Source: Pseudomonas sp. B20(2017)
Lineage (GTDB): Bacteria; Pseudomonadota; Gammaproteobacteria; Pseudomonadales; Pseudomonadaceae
Reading direction: 5' to 3'
DNA length: 64,000 nt
NCBI RefSeq assembly: GCF_002113125.1
Contig: NZ_NEJP01000013.1
Span: forward strand, 62,001-126,000
In this document: positions 1-8,849 of the stretch, piece by piece
Layout: each line of letters starts with the position of its first letter
How positions within the stretch are numbered: position 1 is the first letter of the stretch
The notes under the pieces: model-generated
Databases searched by the model: none
The model's input: only the letters and a program-made list of their open reading frames with translations
Told to the model about the DNA's origin: nothing
Program-made: the position numbers and the translations under genes

Positions 1-1430
1 GTCAGGGTCAGGATGCCGTTGACCATGCGCATCATGTCCCGCGCCGAACCGGCGGCGGTCTGCTGGTATTGCTCCAATTCCGGGTCCAGCTCGACGGTCT
101 GCATCAGCTCCAGCGAACCGATCACACCGTTCATCGGCGTGCGCAGTTCGTGGGTCAGGGTCGCGAGGAATTCATCCTTGAGCTTGTTGCTGTGGGCCAG
201 TTGCTGGTTCAGCACTTCGAGTTTCTGGCCCGCATCGAACAGGGTCTGCGCCTGTTGCTCGCGCATCGCGTTGATGCGGTCGGCCAGCGCCAGCGACAGC
301 AGCGCCACTTCGATGGCCGAACCGATCTGGCTGGCGTACATGGTCAGGAACACGTTCGGCAGCAGTCCCAGCACCATCATGGTGTTGACGATGCCGCCGA
401 TCAGGAACGCCGACCAGGCAATGATGAAATAACGCGCCACCCGCAGGCCGCGCCACCAGGCCAGGATCCCGGCGGCGAAGATCACCACGGTGAAGGTCAG
501 CGCCAGGGCCGTTGCCAGACGCAGGGCCAGGCCATAACTGGTCATCAACGACAGGCCGATCACCACGGCGCCGAACGCGATCAGGGCGATCAGCAGGCGA
601 TCGAGCCAGCGGCTGTGGTTGCTGGTCTGCAGGAAACTGCGGGCGAACTGGCTGCCGAACAGCCCTGCGCAACCGATGAAGAACGGCGTGGCGGCGTTGG
701 CCCACCACGGGTTGTCCGGCCAGAAGTACTCGACCGCAGCGCCATTGACCGACAGTTGATAAAGGCCGAACGAGGCGATATAGAAGATGTAATAGAGGTA
801 ACTGGTGTCGCGCACGCTGAGGTAGATGAACAGGTTGTAGACCAGCATCCCCAGCAGCACGCCATAAATGATCCCCAGCACGTACAGGCGCACCGGCTGG
901 TCTTCGAGGTACGCGGTGCTCGACCACAGCGTCACCGGCGCCTGGATCGAGCCTTCGCTGGACAACCGCAGATAAACGGTTCGTTGCTGATCCGGCTTGA
1001 ACGCCAGGTCGAACAGGTAATTGTTCTGGCGGATCTCGCGACTGGCGAACGGCAAGGCGTCCCCGGTTTGCCGCACCAGACGGTAGTCGCCAGCGGCATC
1101 GGGCAGATACAGGTCCAGATGATCTAGCGGCGGATACGCCAGCTCCAGCAACCAGCTGCGCTGCGCCGACGGATTGGTCGGGCGGTAATGCAGGTCGATT
1201 TTCAGCCAGAACGCCGAGCGCGAATAACCGGCATTGAGCGTGGCTTTGTCATGGGGCTTGAAGTTTCCGGCGGCGGCTTGCGCGCGGACGTCGGCAATGC
1301 TCGCCTGACCGCTCGGGTCTTCGAACACTTGCAGGGATCGACCCAGCGGGAGGCTCTGGGTGAACTCGTCGAACTCGACGGCGCTTGCCAGGAGGGGCAA
1401 GCAGAACAGCAACATCAACAAATAGCGCAT
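1..1430 (-). CDS. ladS: LadS-type 7TMR-DISM hybrid sensor histidine kinase (3' end beyond window)
   Basis: Reading leftward from an ATG at 1430, the frame stays open to the window edge, giving about 476 codons of a longer gene. It opens with a hydrophobic signal peptide (MRYLLMLLFCLPLLASA) followed by a periplasmic 7TMR-DISM-like sensor region and a membrane-rich middle part. An H-box HELRTPMNGV lies at about residue 427, so His427 is the predicted phosphorylated histidine. The ATPase and any receiver domain are off-window. In P. aeruginosa, LadS is a calcium-responsive kinase feeding the GacS/GacA-Rsm pathway, and it sits next to thiD as here. The name rests on that synteny plus architecture; another DISM kinase is possible. 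Confidence 0.8.
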   Translation of the reverse strand, partial: MRYLLMLLFCLPLLASAVEFDEFTQSLPLGRSLQVFEDPSGQASIADVRAQAAAGNFKPHDKATLNAGYSRSAFWLKIDLHYRPTNPSAQRSWLLELAYPPLDHLDLYLPDAAGDYRLVRQTGDALPFASREIRQNNYLFDLAFKPDQQRTVYLRLSSEGSIQAPVTLWSSTAYLEDQPVRLYVLGIIYGVLLGMLVYNLFIYLSVRDTSYLYYIFYIASFGLYQLSVNGAAVEYFWPDNPWWANAATPFFIGCAGLFGSQFARSFLQTSNHSRWLDRLLIALIAFGAVVIGLSLMTSYGLALRLATALALTFTVVIFAAGILAWWRGLRVARYFIIAWSAFLIGGIVNTMMVLGLLPNVFLTMYASQIGSAIEVALLSLALADRINAMREQQAQTLFDAGQKLEVLNQQLAHSNKLKDEFLATLTHELRTPMNGVIGSLELMQTVELDPELEQYQQTAAGSARDMMRMVNGILTL

Positions 1431-1734
1431 TGAAGCCCCAGCGTGGCTTGTCCGGTTGTGTCAGGAAGCCCCCCATTCCCTTTGAGATGACGTAAAACCG
1501 GTATTACCTGTTATTGGTTTGGATCCACTCTAGCATAGCCGTTGATGGCCATTGAGCACCATGGAAATTTTTCCCACAAAGGCTCTAGAACGGGCGTTCC
1601 AGAGCAAAACGTTGAGCTAGAGCTGTTTGCTTGGTCAGATTGTGACAGACGGTACGGATCCACCTACCCGTGTTATCGGCCGGGCGCTGCGCCACAACAC
1701 CCGAAAAACAGGTTTGGTGGTAAGCTCGCGCACC
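1431..1734. promoter_or_regulatory. Divergent intergenic region between ladS and thiD, with a 24-bp interrupted palindrome
   Basis: This gap of about 300 bp must hold the promoters of both ladS (leftward) and thiD (rightward). I see no gene. An imperfect palindrome, GCTCTAGAAC-GGGC-GTTCCAGAGC, spans 1582-1605. It could be an operator or a hairpin in the thiD leader. No convincing TPP riboswitch core was recognised, which fits thiD being outside the usual riboswitch-controlled thiC unit. Confidence 0.35.
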
Positions 1735-2532
1735 ATGAATATCTACAGCTCACGCCCCGTTGTCCTCTGTCTCTCCGGCCACGACCCCAGTGGTGGCGCC
1801 GGCTTGCAGGCAGATATCGAAGCCCTGCTCGCTCAGGGTTGCCATGCGGCTCCGGCCGTCACCGCCCTGACCGTGCAAGACACGGTCAACGTCACTGACT
1901 TCCGCGTCCTCGACCGTGAGTGGGTACTGGCCCAGGCCAATGCCGTGCTCAACGATTCCGAAGTCGCGGCAGTGAAACTGGGCATGCTCGGTTCCCTGGA
2001 AATGGTCGACACCGTCGTCGAACTGCTCCTGGCGCACCCGCACCTGCCAGTGGTCTGCGACCCGGTGCTGCGCGCCGGCGGCGGCGGACGCCTTGGCAAG
2101 GACGAAGTCGGCTACGCCATGCGCGAACGCCTGCTGCCGCTGTCGATCATCGCCACCCCCAACCTTCCCGAAGCCCGGATCCTCGCCGAACTGCCAGAAG
2201 GCACCGCGGACGAGTGCGCTGAAAAACTGTTGCCGTACATCAAGAACCTGCTGATCACCGGCGGTCACGGCGACGAAACCGAAATCCACAATCGCCTGTA
2301 CAGTCGCGACGGCCTGCGCGAAACCTTCAAGTGCCAGCGCCTGCCGGGCAGCTATCACGGTTCCGGTTGCACCCTGGCCAGCACCCTCGCCGGCCGCCTG
2401 GCACTGGGCGAAAACCTCGCGAGCGCGGTGCGTACTGCGCTGGATTACACCTGGCGCACCCTGCGCGATGCCGAACAGCTGGGCAAAGGCCAGTTCGTGC
2501 CGCGTCGCCTGCCGCTGGATTTCTGTTCCTGA
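1735..2532 (+). CDS. thiD: Hydroxymethylpyrimidine/phosphomethylpyrimidine kinase ThiD
   Basis: The 265-residue protein phosphorylates HMP and HMP-P to HMP-PP, the pyrimidine half of thiamine, in the cytoplasm. It has the ribokinase-like fold signatures: an N-terminal LSGHDPSGGAGLQADIE substrate-binding stretch and a C-terminal GSYHGSGCTLASTLA anion-hole/ATP motif with the catalytic aspartate region replaced by the typical ThiD GSGC. The frame is open upstream to 1627, but the ATG at 1735 starts exactly at the conserved N terminus and gives the family's normal length. thiE follows 24 bp later, so the two are probably co-transcribed. Confidence 0.93.
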   Translation: MNIYSSRPVVLCLSGHDPSGGAGLQADIEALLAQGCHAAPAVTALTVQDTVNVTDFRVLDREWVLAQANAVLNDSEVAAVKLGMLGSLEMVDTVVELLLAHPHLPVVCDPVLRAGGGGRLGKDEVGYAMRERLLPLSIIATPNLPEARILAELPEGTADECAEKLLPYIKNLLITGGHGDETEIHNRLYSRDGLRETFKCQRLPGSYHGSGCTLASTLAGRLALGENLASAVRTALDYTWRTLRDAEQLGKGQFVPRRLPLDFCS

Positions 2533-2556
2533 TGTTTCGAGCCTGAGGTCTGCGCG

Positions 2557-3180
2557 ATGAAACTACGTGGCCTGTATGCCATCACCGACAGCCAGTTGCT
2601 GGCCGGCAAGTTTCTGTCCTACGTGGAGGCGGCGCTGGAAGGCGGCGTCACCCTGCTGCAATACCGCGACAAGAGCAGCGACGAAGCCCGCCGCTTGCGT
2701 GAGGCCGAGGCCCTGCGCAATCTGTGCGAACGCTACAAGACGCAACTGATCATCAACGATGACGCCGAACTGGCCGCACGCCTGAACGTCGGCGTGCACC
2801 TGGGCCAGACCGACGGCCCGCTATCGCCGACCCGCGCCCTGCTCGGTTCAAAAGCGATCATCGGTTCGACCTGCCACGCACAGCTTGAACTGGCCGAACA
2901 GGCCGCCAAAGAAGGTGCGAGCTACGTCGCCTTCGGTCGCTTCTTCAATTCCAGTACCAAACCCGGTGCACCGAGTTGCAGCCTCGATCTGCTCGACGAA
3001 GCCAAACGCACCCTGCACCTGCCGATCTGCGCGATCGGCGGCATCACCCTCGACAACGCTGCGCCGCTGGTGGCCCACGGCGTCGATCTGCTGGCCGTGG
3101 TCCATGGCCTGTTCGGCGCCGACAGCACCGCCGAAGTGACCCGCCGCGCCCGCGCCTTCAATGAATTATTAAAAGTCTGA
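2557..3180 (+). CDS. thiE: Thiamine-phosphate synthase ThiE
   Basis: The 207-residue TIM-barrel enzyme joins HMP-PP and thiazole phosphate to make thiamine monophosphate. Visible family motifs are YAITDSQLL at the N terminus, LLQYRDK near residues 34-40 (diphosphate contact), a GVHLGQTDGPL segment near residue 80, YVAFGRFFNSSTK near residues 123-136 and ICAIGGITLDNA near residue 160. It starts with ATG 24 bp after thiD and stops 10 bp before hemL, so thiD-thiE-hemL form a tight unit. Confidence 0.95.
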   Translation: MKLRGLYAITDSQLLAGKFLSYVEAALEGGVTLLQYRDKSSDEARRLREAEALRNLCERYKTQLIINDDAELAARLNVGVHLGQTDGPLSPTRALLGSKAIIGSTCHAQLELAEQAAKEGASYVAFGRFFNSSTKPGAPSCSLDLLDEAKRTLHLPICAIGGITLDNAAPLVAHGVDLLAVVHGLFGADSTAEVTRRARAFNELLKV

Positions 3181-3190
3181 GAGCCCGATC

Positions 3191-4474
3191 ATGTCTCGTT
3201 CCGAAACCCTGTTTGCCAACGCCCAGAAACACATTCCCGGTGGCGTGAACTCGCCGGTGCGCGCGTTCAAGAGCGTTGGTGGCACGCCGCTGTTCTTCAA
3301 GCACGCCGAAGGCGCCTACGTCACTGACGAAGACAACAAGCGTTATGTGGATTACGTCGGTTCCTGGGGCCCGATGATCCTTGGCCACAGCCACCCGGAC
3401 GTGCTGGACGCGGTGCGCAACCAGTTGCAGCACGGCCTGTCCTACGGCGCGCCGACCGCGATGGAAACCGAGATGGCCGATCTGGTCTGCTCGCTGGTGC
3501 CATCGATGGAGATGGTGCGCATGGTCAGCTCCGGCACCGAAGCGACCATGAGTGCGATCCGTCTGGCCCGTGGTTTCACCGGCCGTGACAGCATCATCAA
3601 GTTCGAAGGCTGCTACCACGGTCACTCCGACAGCCTGCTGGTCAAGGCCGGCTCCGGCGCACTGACCCAAGGCGTACCGAGCTCGGCAGGCGTGCCGGCA
3701 GCATTCGCCAAACACACTTTGACCCTGCCGTTCAACGACATCGACGCGGTTGAAAAAATGCTCGCCGAAGTCGGCCAGGACGTCGCGTGCATCATCGTCG
3801 AGCCAGTGGCCGGCAACATGAACTGTGTACCGCCGGCGCCGGGTTTTCTCGAAGGCCTGCGCAGCCTGTGTGACAAGCATGGCGTGGTGCTGATTTTCGA
3901 CGAAGTGATGACCGGTTTCCGCGTCGCCCTCGGCGGTGCCCAGGCTTACTACGGCGTGACCCCGGATCTGACCACCTTCGGCAAGATCATCGGTGGCGGC
4001 ATGCCGGTCGGCTGCTTCGGCGGCAAGCGCTCGATCATGGAGCGCATCGCACCGCTCGGCCCGGTCTATCAGGCGGGCACCTTGTCCGGTAACCCGCTGG
4101 CGATGGCTGCCGGCCTGACCACCCTGCGCCTGATCAGCCGTCCGGGTTTCCACGCCGAGCTGACCGACTACACCACGCGCCTGCTCGACGGCCTGCAACA
4201 GCGCGCCGATGCCGCCGGCATTCCGTTCGTGACCACCCAGGCGGGCGGCATGTTCGGTCTGTACTTCAGCGGTGCCGACGACATTGTTACTTTTGAAGAC
4301 GTGATGGCCAGCGATGCAGCGCTGTTCGGCCGCTTCTTCCACTTGATGCTGGAAGGTGGCGTGTACCTGGCACCGAGCGCCTTCGAAGCCGGTTTCACCT
4401 CGATCGCCCACGGCGAAGCCGAGTTGAAACTGACCCTCGACGCCGCTGAGCGCGCCTTCGCCCAGTTGAAGTAA
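3191..4474 (+). CDS. hemL: Glutamate-1-semialdehyde 2,1-aminomutase HemL
   Basis: This 427-residue PLP enzyme converts glutamate-1-semialdehyde to 5-aminolevulinate, the first committed tetrapyrrole precursor. The aminotransferase class-III features are clear: SSGTEATMSAIRLAR near residue 113, the IFDEVMTGFR aspartate motif near 235, and TTFGKIIGGGMPVG with the predicted PLP lysine at K265. Length and motifs match the family in full. It is the last gene of the thiDE-hemL group and is followed directly by a hairpin terminator. Confidence 0.97.
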   Translation: MSRSETLFANAQKHIPGGVNSPVRAFKSVGGTPLFFKHAEGAYVTDEDNKRYVDYVGSWGPMILGHSHPDVLDAVRNQLQHGLSYGAPTAMETEMADLVCSLVPSMEMVRMVSSGTEATMSAIRLARGFTGRDSIIKFEGCYHGHSDSLLVKAGSGALTQGVPSSAGVPAAFAKHTLTLPFNDIDAVEKMLAEVGQDVACIIVEPVAGNMNCVPPAPGFLEGLRSLCDKHGVVLIFDEVMTGFRVALGGAQAYYGVTPDLTTFGKIIGGGMPVGCFGGKRSIMERIAPLGPVYQAGTLSGNPLAMAAGLTTLRLISRPGFHAELTDYTTRLLDGLQQRADAAGIPFVTTQAGGMFGLYFSGADDIVTFEDVMASDAALFGRFFHLMLEGGVYLAPSAFEAGFTSIAHGEAELKLTLDAAERAFAQLK

Positions 4475-4484
4475 AACGCCCCGC

Positions 4485-4510
4485 CGCTGACGTTGGCCAT
4501 TGCCAGCGTC
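4485..4510 (+). terminator. Hairpin terminator after hemL
   Basis: An 11-bp stem with one G-U pair (CTGACGTTGGC / GCCAGCGTCAG) and a CATT loop begins 11 bp after the hemL stop and is followed by TGTTCTCCT. The T-tract is short, so termination strength is uncertain. Confidence 0.5.
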
Positions 4511-4612
4511 AGTGTTCTCCTACATCCGCGCGCCTTTTCCGACACTCCTGCCAAAAATCTCCCATAAAGTGGGCGATATATTTCCCGCGCAGCAGAAAAT
4601 CGAGTAAAGACT

Positions 4613-4642
4613 TTGTAAGGATGGCCCTGCTTATTTCATAAT
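4613..4642 (+). promoter_or_regulatory. Candidate sigma-70 promoter of the Sel1 gene
   Basis: TTGTAA at 4613-4618 and CATAAT at 4637-4642 are separated by 18 bp and lie about 60 bp upstream of the chosen ATG at 4701. This is a match by eye only. Confidence 0.4.
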
Positions 4643-4700
4643 GCGCGCTTATTGGATCCCTAGACGGGTCCGCGCGCCCTTCAGAGGTAAGTCGATTCCC

Positions 4701-5255
4701 ATGAACCGCACCGGCCGCACCCTTGCCTTGGGCTGCCTGTTGCTCCTTCAGCCGCTGCTCGCACATGCACAAGCAGGCGGCAACTCGTTGTTGATCCCGG
4801 CGATGGGTCGCTGCACCCTCAATACTCAGCCGCAAGATGTCACGCAGGCCCTCGCCGCCTGCCAAAAGGCAGCGGATGAGGGGGATGCGCAAGCGCAATA
4901 CGAGTTGGGTGAGTTCTACTACGACGGCAAGAACGCGCCGCGCGACCTCAATCAAGCCCTGAGCTATTTCGAAAAGGCCTCGCTGCAAGGCCACGCCCAG
5001 GCGCAATTCAAGCTCGGCACCATGTTCTTCCACGGTGAAGGCGTGCAGGCCAACAACATTCAGGCGTACATCGTGCTGAAGATGGCGGCGGTCAACGGCG
5101 CCGAAGACGCGCTCGACACCGCTGACGAAGTTTCCGAAAAGATGTCCCGCGAAGATCTGGAAACCGCGACCCAGGTGCTCGGGCAAATTTTCCGTAAATA
5201 CCTGATGGAACTGCAGAGCGCCGACGGGCGTACGCCGTTCTCGCCTTTGCCCTGA
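4701..5255 (+). CDS. Secreted Sel1/TPR-repeat protein
   Basis: The 184-residue protein begins with a typical signal peptide (MNRTGRTLALGCLLLLQPLL ending AHAQA), so it is probably periplasmic. Two Sel1-like repeats are visible: residues about 60-95 (ADEGDAQAQYELGEFYYDGK) and about 96-132 (SLQGHAQAQFKLGTMFFHGEG). Such repeats are protein-interaction scaffolds; the partner is unknown. ATG 4701 was chosen over an in-frame upstream ATG at 4641 because it is preceded by AGAGGTAAG and directly starts the signal peptide. It is a monocistronic gene between hemL and a REP pair. Confidence 0.8.
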   Translation: MNRTGRTLALGCLLLLQPLLAHAQAGGNSLLIPAMGRCTLNTQPQDVTQALAACQKAADEGDAQAQYELGEFYYDGKNAPRDLNQALSYFEKASLQGHAQAQFKLGTMFFHGEGVQANNIQAYIVLKMAAVNGAEDALDTADEVSEKMSREDLETATQVLGQIFRKYLMELQSADGRTPFSPLP

Positions 5256-5280
5256 TTTCTTCGTCGACTTCTCTGGCCTC

Positions 5281-5345
5281 TTCGCGAGCAAGCTCGCTCC
5301 CACATCGGAATGAATATCCCTGTGGGAGCGAGCTTGCTCGCGAAT
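5281..5345. repeat. REP pair (inverted)
   Basis: Two oppositely oriented copies of the palindromic core GTGGGAGCGAGCTTGCTCGCGA flank a spacer of about 20 bp, between the convergent Sel1 and DUF1820 genes. This is the usual P. fluorescens REPIN arrangement. Confidence 0.85.
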
Positions 5346-5366
5346 GAGGCGACTCGATCTTACGGT

Positions 5367-5696
5367 TTACTTCTCAGGCATCGGCACCGGAAACGGCATC
5401 ACGTTGCCAACGCCGCCACGGGCTTCGCTGATCTTCGGCGTCCCCAGCCGCTCCACTTCATCGATGCGCACGATCGAGTGCATCGGCACAAAGCTGCGTA
5501 CCACGCCTTCGAACTGCGCCTTGAGCTTTTCTTCGCTCGGGTCGACGACCACTTGCGTGCGCTCGCCAAAGACGAACTCTTCCACTTCCAGGAAACCCCA
5601 CAGATCACTTTGATAGATCTGCTTGGCGTACATTTCGAACACCTGGCCCTGGTTGAGGAAAATCACCTTGTAGATTGGAGCTTCGCGTTTGGTCAT
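5367..5696 (-). CDS. DUF1820 family protein
   Basis: The 109-residue cytoplasmic protein matches the DUF1820 family of gammaproteobacteria, recognisable by the N terminus YKVIFLNQGQVFEMYAK, the FLEVEEFVFGE segment and MHSIVRIDEVE in the middle. No signal peptide or membrane segment is visible. The function is unknown. It is transcribed leftward, divergently from miaB. The corresponding gene also lies beside miaB in P. aeruginosa. Confidence 0.8.
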   Translation of the reverse strand: MTKREAPIYKVIFLNQGQVFEMYAKQIYQSDLWGFLEVEEFVFGERTQVVVDPSEEKLKAQFEGVVRSFVPMHSIVRIDEVERLGTPKISEARGGVGNVMPFPVPMPEK

Positions 5697-5787
5697 GGCG
5701 GGCGGACGACATCGGGGTAAAAATGAGGGCGCGAACTATAGCATAGCCACCGGACGCACAGCGGTAGGAACCTGAGGACATGTTCCC

Positions 5788-5793
5788 TATAAT
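5788..5793 (+). promoter_or_regulatory. Candidate -10 element for miaB
   Basis: A perfect TATAAT lies 35 bp upstream of the miaB start codon. The -35 region is weak (TAGGAA-like), so the promoter call rests mainly on the -10 element. Confidence 0.45.
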
Positions 5794-5828
5794 GCGCGGT
5801 TCTTTGAACCACGTGACGACCCTATTCC

Positions 5829-7157
5829 ATGGCCAAGAAGCTTTACATCGAAACCCACGGTTGCCAGATGAACGAGTACGACAGCTCGCGCATGGTCGAT
5901 CTGCTGGGCGAACACCAGGCCCTGGAAGTCACGGCACGCGCCGAAGATGCCGACGTGATCCTGCTCAACACCTGCTCGATCCGCGAACGCGCCCAGGACC
6001 GGGTGTATTCGCAGCTCGGCCGCTGGCGCGAACTGAAACTGGCCAACCCGGACATGGTGATCGCCGTCGGCGGTTGCGTGGCCAGCCAGGAAGGCGCGGC
6101 GATCCGTGATCGCGCCCCTTACGTCGACGTAGTGTTTGGTCCGCAAACCCTGCACCGTCTGCCGGAAATGATCGACGCCGCGCGCATCAGCAAGCTGCCT
6201 CAAGTCGACGTTTCGTTCCCGGAAATCGAAAAATTCGACCACCTGCCCGAGCCGCGCATCGACGGCCCGAGCGCCTATGTCTCGGTGATGGAAGGCTGCA
6301 GCAAGTACTGCACGTTCTGCGTGGTGCCTTACACCCGTGGCGAAGAAGTCAGCCGACCGTTCGACGACGTGATCGCCGAGATCATTCACCTGGCCGAAAA
6401 CGGCGTGCGTGAAGTGACCCTGCTGGGCCAAAACGTCAACGGTTATCGCGGGCTGACCCACGACGGTCGCCTAGCCGACCTGGCCGAACTGATCCGCGTG
6501 GTCGCGGCAGTCGACGGTATCGACCGCATCCGCTACACCACCTCCCACCCGCTCGAATTCTCCGACAGCTTGATCCAGGCCCACGCCGAAGTGCCGGAAC
6601 TGGTCAAGCACCTGCACTTGCCGGTGCAGTCGGGTTCGGACCGGATCCTGGCCGCGATGAAGCGCAACCACACGGCGCTGGAGTACAAATCCAAGCTGCG
6701 CAAACTGCGCGCCGCCGTGCCGGGGATCTGCATCAGCTCGGACTTCATCGTCGGCTTCCCTGGGGAAACCGAGAAAGATTTCGAACAGACCATGAAGCTG
6801 ATTGCCGACGTCGGTTTCGACTTTTCCTACTCGTTCGTCTACAGCCAGCGCCCGGGCACTCCGGCCGCCGATCTGGCCGACGACACCCCGGAAGAACTGA
6901 AAAAGGAACGCCTGAACGCCTTGCAGCACCGTTTGAATCAGCAAGGGTTCGAGATCAGCCGACAAATGGTCGGCTCGATCCAGCGGATCCTGGTGACCGA
7001 TTATTCGAAGAAAGACCCGGGCGAGTTGCAAGGGCGGACCGAGAATAACCGTATCGTCAACTTCCGCTGCGATAATCCGACCCTGATCGGCCAGTTCGCC
7101 GACGTCCACATCGACGCGGCGCAACCGCACTCGCTGCGCGGCTCACTGATCCAGTAA
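5829..7157 (+). CDS. miaB: tRNA-2-methylthio-N6-isopentenyladenosine synthase MiaB
   Basis: This 442-residue radical-SAM methylthiotransferase adds the 2-methylthio group to i6A37 of tRNAs. Three cysteines of the N-terminal UPF0004 domain (C12, C49, C83) would hold the auxiliary 4Fe-4S cluster. The radical-SAM cluster binds C157, C161 and C164 in GCSKYCTFC. A C-terminal TRAM domain (about residues 375-440) should bind tRNA. Length and all six cysteines are intact. It precedes the phoH-ybeY-corC-lnt group, as in other pseudomonads, but with a REP pair in between. Confidence 0.97.
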   Translation: MAKKLYIETHGCQMNEYDSSRMVDLLGEHQALEVTARAEDADVILLNTCSIRERAQDRVYSQLGRWRELKLANPDMVIAVGGCVASQEGAAIRDRAPYVDVVFGPQTLHRLPEMIDAARISKLPQVDVSFPEIEKFDHLPEPRIDGPSAYVSVMEGCSKYCTFCVVPYTRGEEVSRPFDDVIAEIIHLAENGVREVTLLGQNVNGYRGLTHDGRLADLAELIRVVAAVDGIDRIRYTTSHPLEFSDSLIQAHAEVPELVKHLHLPVQSGSDRILAAMKRNHTALEYKSKLRKLRAAVPGICISSDFIVGFPGETEKDFEQTMKLIADVGFDFSYSFVYSQRPGTPAADLADDTPEELKKERLNALQHRLNQQGFEISRQMVGSIQRILVTDYSKKDPGELQGRTENNRIVNFRCDNPTLIGQFADVHIDAAQPHSLRGSLIQ

Positions 7158-7171
7158 CACCCTTTGTTCGA

Positions 7172-7262
7172 CTGTGGGAGCGAGCCTGCTCGCGATGAAC
7201 GATGACGCGGTTTTTCAGATGAACCGCATTCATACCCATCGCGAGCAGGCTCGCTCCCACAG
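7172..7262. repeat. REP pair (inverted) between miaB and phoH-like gene
   Basis: Outward-facing copies TGTGGGAGCGAGCCTGCTCG (7172 onward) and its reverse complement (ending near 7261) are separated by about 35 bp. The two could fold into a long stem in the miaB 3' UTR. Confidence 0.85.
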
Positions 7263-7352
7263 GAACCGCATCGATTTAAGAGCTTTCGCACCCACGCCAC
7301 TGGCGTTATCCTTGATTTCATCCTAATTGCCCCAGGGCGGCTAAATACGACC

Positions 7353-8357
7353 TTGAACGCACCCATCGAACCACATCGTTTCATCCTCGAGCCCTTTGAG
7401 GCTCGCCGCTTCGCCAATCTGTGCGGGCAGTTCGACGAGCACCTGCGCCTGATCGAACAGCGCCTGGCCATCGAGATCCGCAACCGCGGCAATCAGTTCG
7501 AGCTGATCGGCGAACCCAAGCACACCACTTCTGCGGAAAACCTGATTCGCCGCCTGTACCGGGAAACCAAGGGTTCAGAGCTGTCGCCGGATACGGTGCA
7601 CCTGTTCCTCCAGGAATCGGCCGTCGAGCAACTGGACAACCACGCCCCCGCCGAAGCCTCCGTCGCCCTGCGCACCAAGAAAGGCATGATTCGCCCGCGC
7701 GGCTTGAATCAGCTGCGCTACGTGAAGGAAATCCTCGGCAACGACATCAACTTCGGCATCGGCCCGGCCGGTACCGGCAAGACTTATCTGGCTGTCGCCT
7801 GCGCCGTCGATGCGCTGGAGCGTGAACAGATCCGTCGCATCCTGCTGGTGCGTCCGGCGGTCGAAGCGGGTGAAAAACTCGGCTTCCTGCCCGGAGACCT
7901 GTCGCAGAAGATCGACCCGTACCTGCGCCCGCTCTACGACGCACTCTACGAGATGCTCGGCTTCGAATACGTGGCCAAGCTGATCGAGCGTCAGGTGATC
8001 GAAGTTGCGCCGCTGGCCTACATGCGCGGCCGTACGCTAAACAACAGCTTCATCATTCTCGATGAAAGTCAGAACACCACCGTCGAGCAGATGAAGATGT
8101 TCCTGACCCGGATCGGTTTCGGATCCACGGCCGTGATCACCGGCGACATCACCCAGGTCGACCTGCCGCGCGGCACCAAATCCGGACTTCATCACGTCAT
8201 CGAAGTCCTGAAAGATGTGCCGGGCATCAGCTTCACCCACTTCCAGCCCAAAGACGTGGTGCGCCATCCGTTGGTGCAACGCATCGTCGAAGCCTACGAG
8301 CGCTTCGAGACGCGTGTTGCTGATGAAGCGCCAAAGGACACCCGCCACGATGCTTGA
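7353..8357 (+). CDS. ybeZ: PhoH-like ATPase (YbeZ)
   Basis: The 334-residue P-loop protein has a Walker A GPAGTGKT at residues 137-144 and a Walker B-like FIILDESQN at about 233-241. Family members are RNA-associated ATPases usually paired with YbeY in rRNA maturation. The predicted start is a TTG at 7353; the next in-frame Met lies past residue 110, and the N-terminal sequence from TTG matches the pseudomonad family. The stop overlaps the ybeY start by 8 bp, which implies translational coupling. Confidence 0.92.
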   Translation: MNAPIEPHRFILEPFEARRFANLCGQFDEHLRLIEQRLAIEIRNRGNQFELIGEPKHTTSAENLIRRLYRETKGSELSPDTVHLFLQESAVEQLDNHAPAEASVALRTKKGMIRPRGLNQLRYVKEILGNDINFGIGPAGTGKTYLAVACAVDALEREQIRRILLVRPAVEAGEKLGFLPGDLSQKIDPYLRPLYDALYEMLGFEYVAKLIERQVIEVAPLAYMRGRTLNNSFIILDESQNTTVEQMKMFLTRIGFGSTAVITGDITQVDLPRGTKSGLHHVIEVLKDVPGISFTHFQPKDVVRHPLVQRIVEAYERFETRVADEAPKDTRHDA

Positions 8358-8844
8358 GCTTGACCTTCAAATCGCGACCGAAGCGTCTGCGCCGACCGAA
8401 GCCGAGTTCCGCCAATGGTGCGAACTGGCCCTGCGCCAGCGCACCGCCGACTCGGAAATGACCATTCGTCTGGTCGACGAGGAAGAAGGCCGCGAACTGA
8501 ATCACACCTGGCGGCACAAGGATTACGCGACCAACGTCCTGTCCTTTCCTGCCGAAGTGCCTGACGAGTTTCTCGACATACCATTGCTGGGCGACCTGGT
8601 GATCTGCGTGGCGGTGGTTGAGCGCGAAGCCGCCGAGCAAGGCAAGGAACTGAAGGCCCACTGGGCACATCTGGTCATTCACGGCTGCTTGCATCTGCTG
8701 GGTTACGACCATATAGATGACGATGAAGCCGAAGAAATGGAAGCACTGGAACGCGAGTTGCTTGCCGAATTGGGTTATCCCGATCCGTACGCGGACGACG
8801 AAACCGAAACATCCCCTACTGTTACAACAAAGGATTCAGAGTAA
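8350..8844 (+). CDS. ybeY: Endoribonuclease YbeY (rRNA maturation)
   Basis: The 164-residue metalloenzyme matures the 16S rRNA 3' end and takes part in 70S quality control. The zinc-binding H3xH5xH signature is visible as H111, H115 and H121 in HGCLHLLGYDH. The conserved ATNVLSFP segment lies near residues 60-67. The ATG at 8350 overlaps the end of ybeZ by 8 bp; the frame extends upstream but that part is only the shadow of ybeZ. corC starts 5 bp after the stop. Confidence 0.95.
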   Translation: MLELDLQIATEASAPTEAEFRQWCELALRQRTADSEMTIRLVDEEEGRELNHTWRHKDYATNVLSFPAEVPDEFLDIPLLGDLVICVAVVEREAAEQGKELKAHWAHLVIHGCLHLLGYDHIDDDEAEEMEALERELLAELGYPDPYADDETETSPTVTTKDSE

Positions 8845-8849
8845 TCGCT

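Noticed and set aside
69..1127. Long open frame on the plus strand opposite ladS
   Set aside because: It is Gln/His/Arg-rich antisense of a high-GC gene, without any domain; the minus frame has the H-box and signal peptide.
1431..1734. TPP riboswitch before thiD
   Set aside because: No recognisable conserved thi-box core was found.
5281..5345. REP clusters as a CRISPR array
   Set aside because: Copies are inverted pairs scattered through the window, without regular spacers or cas genes.
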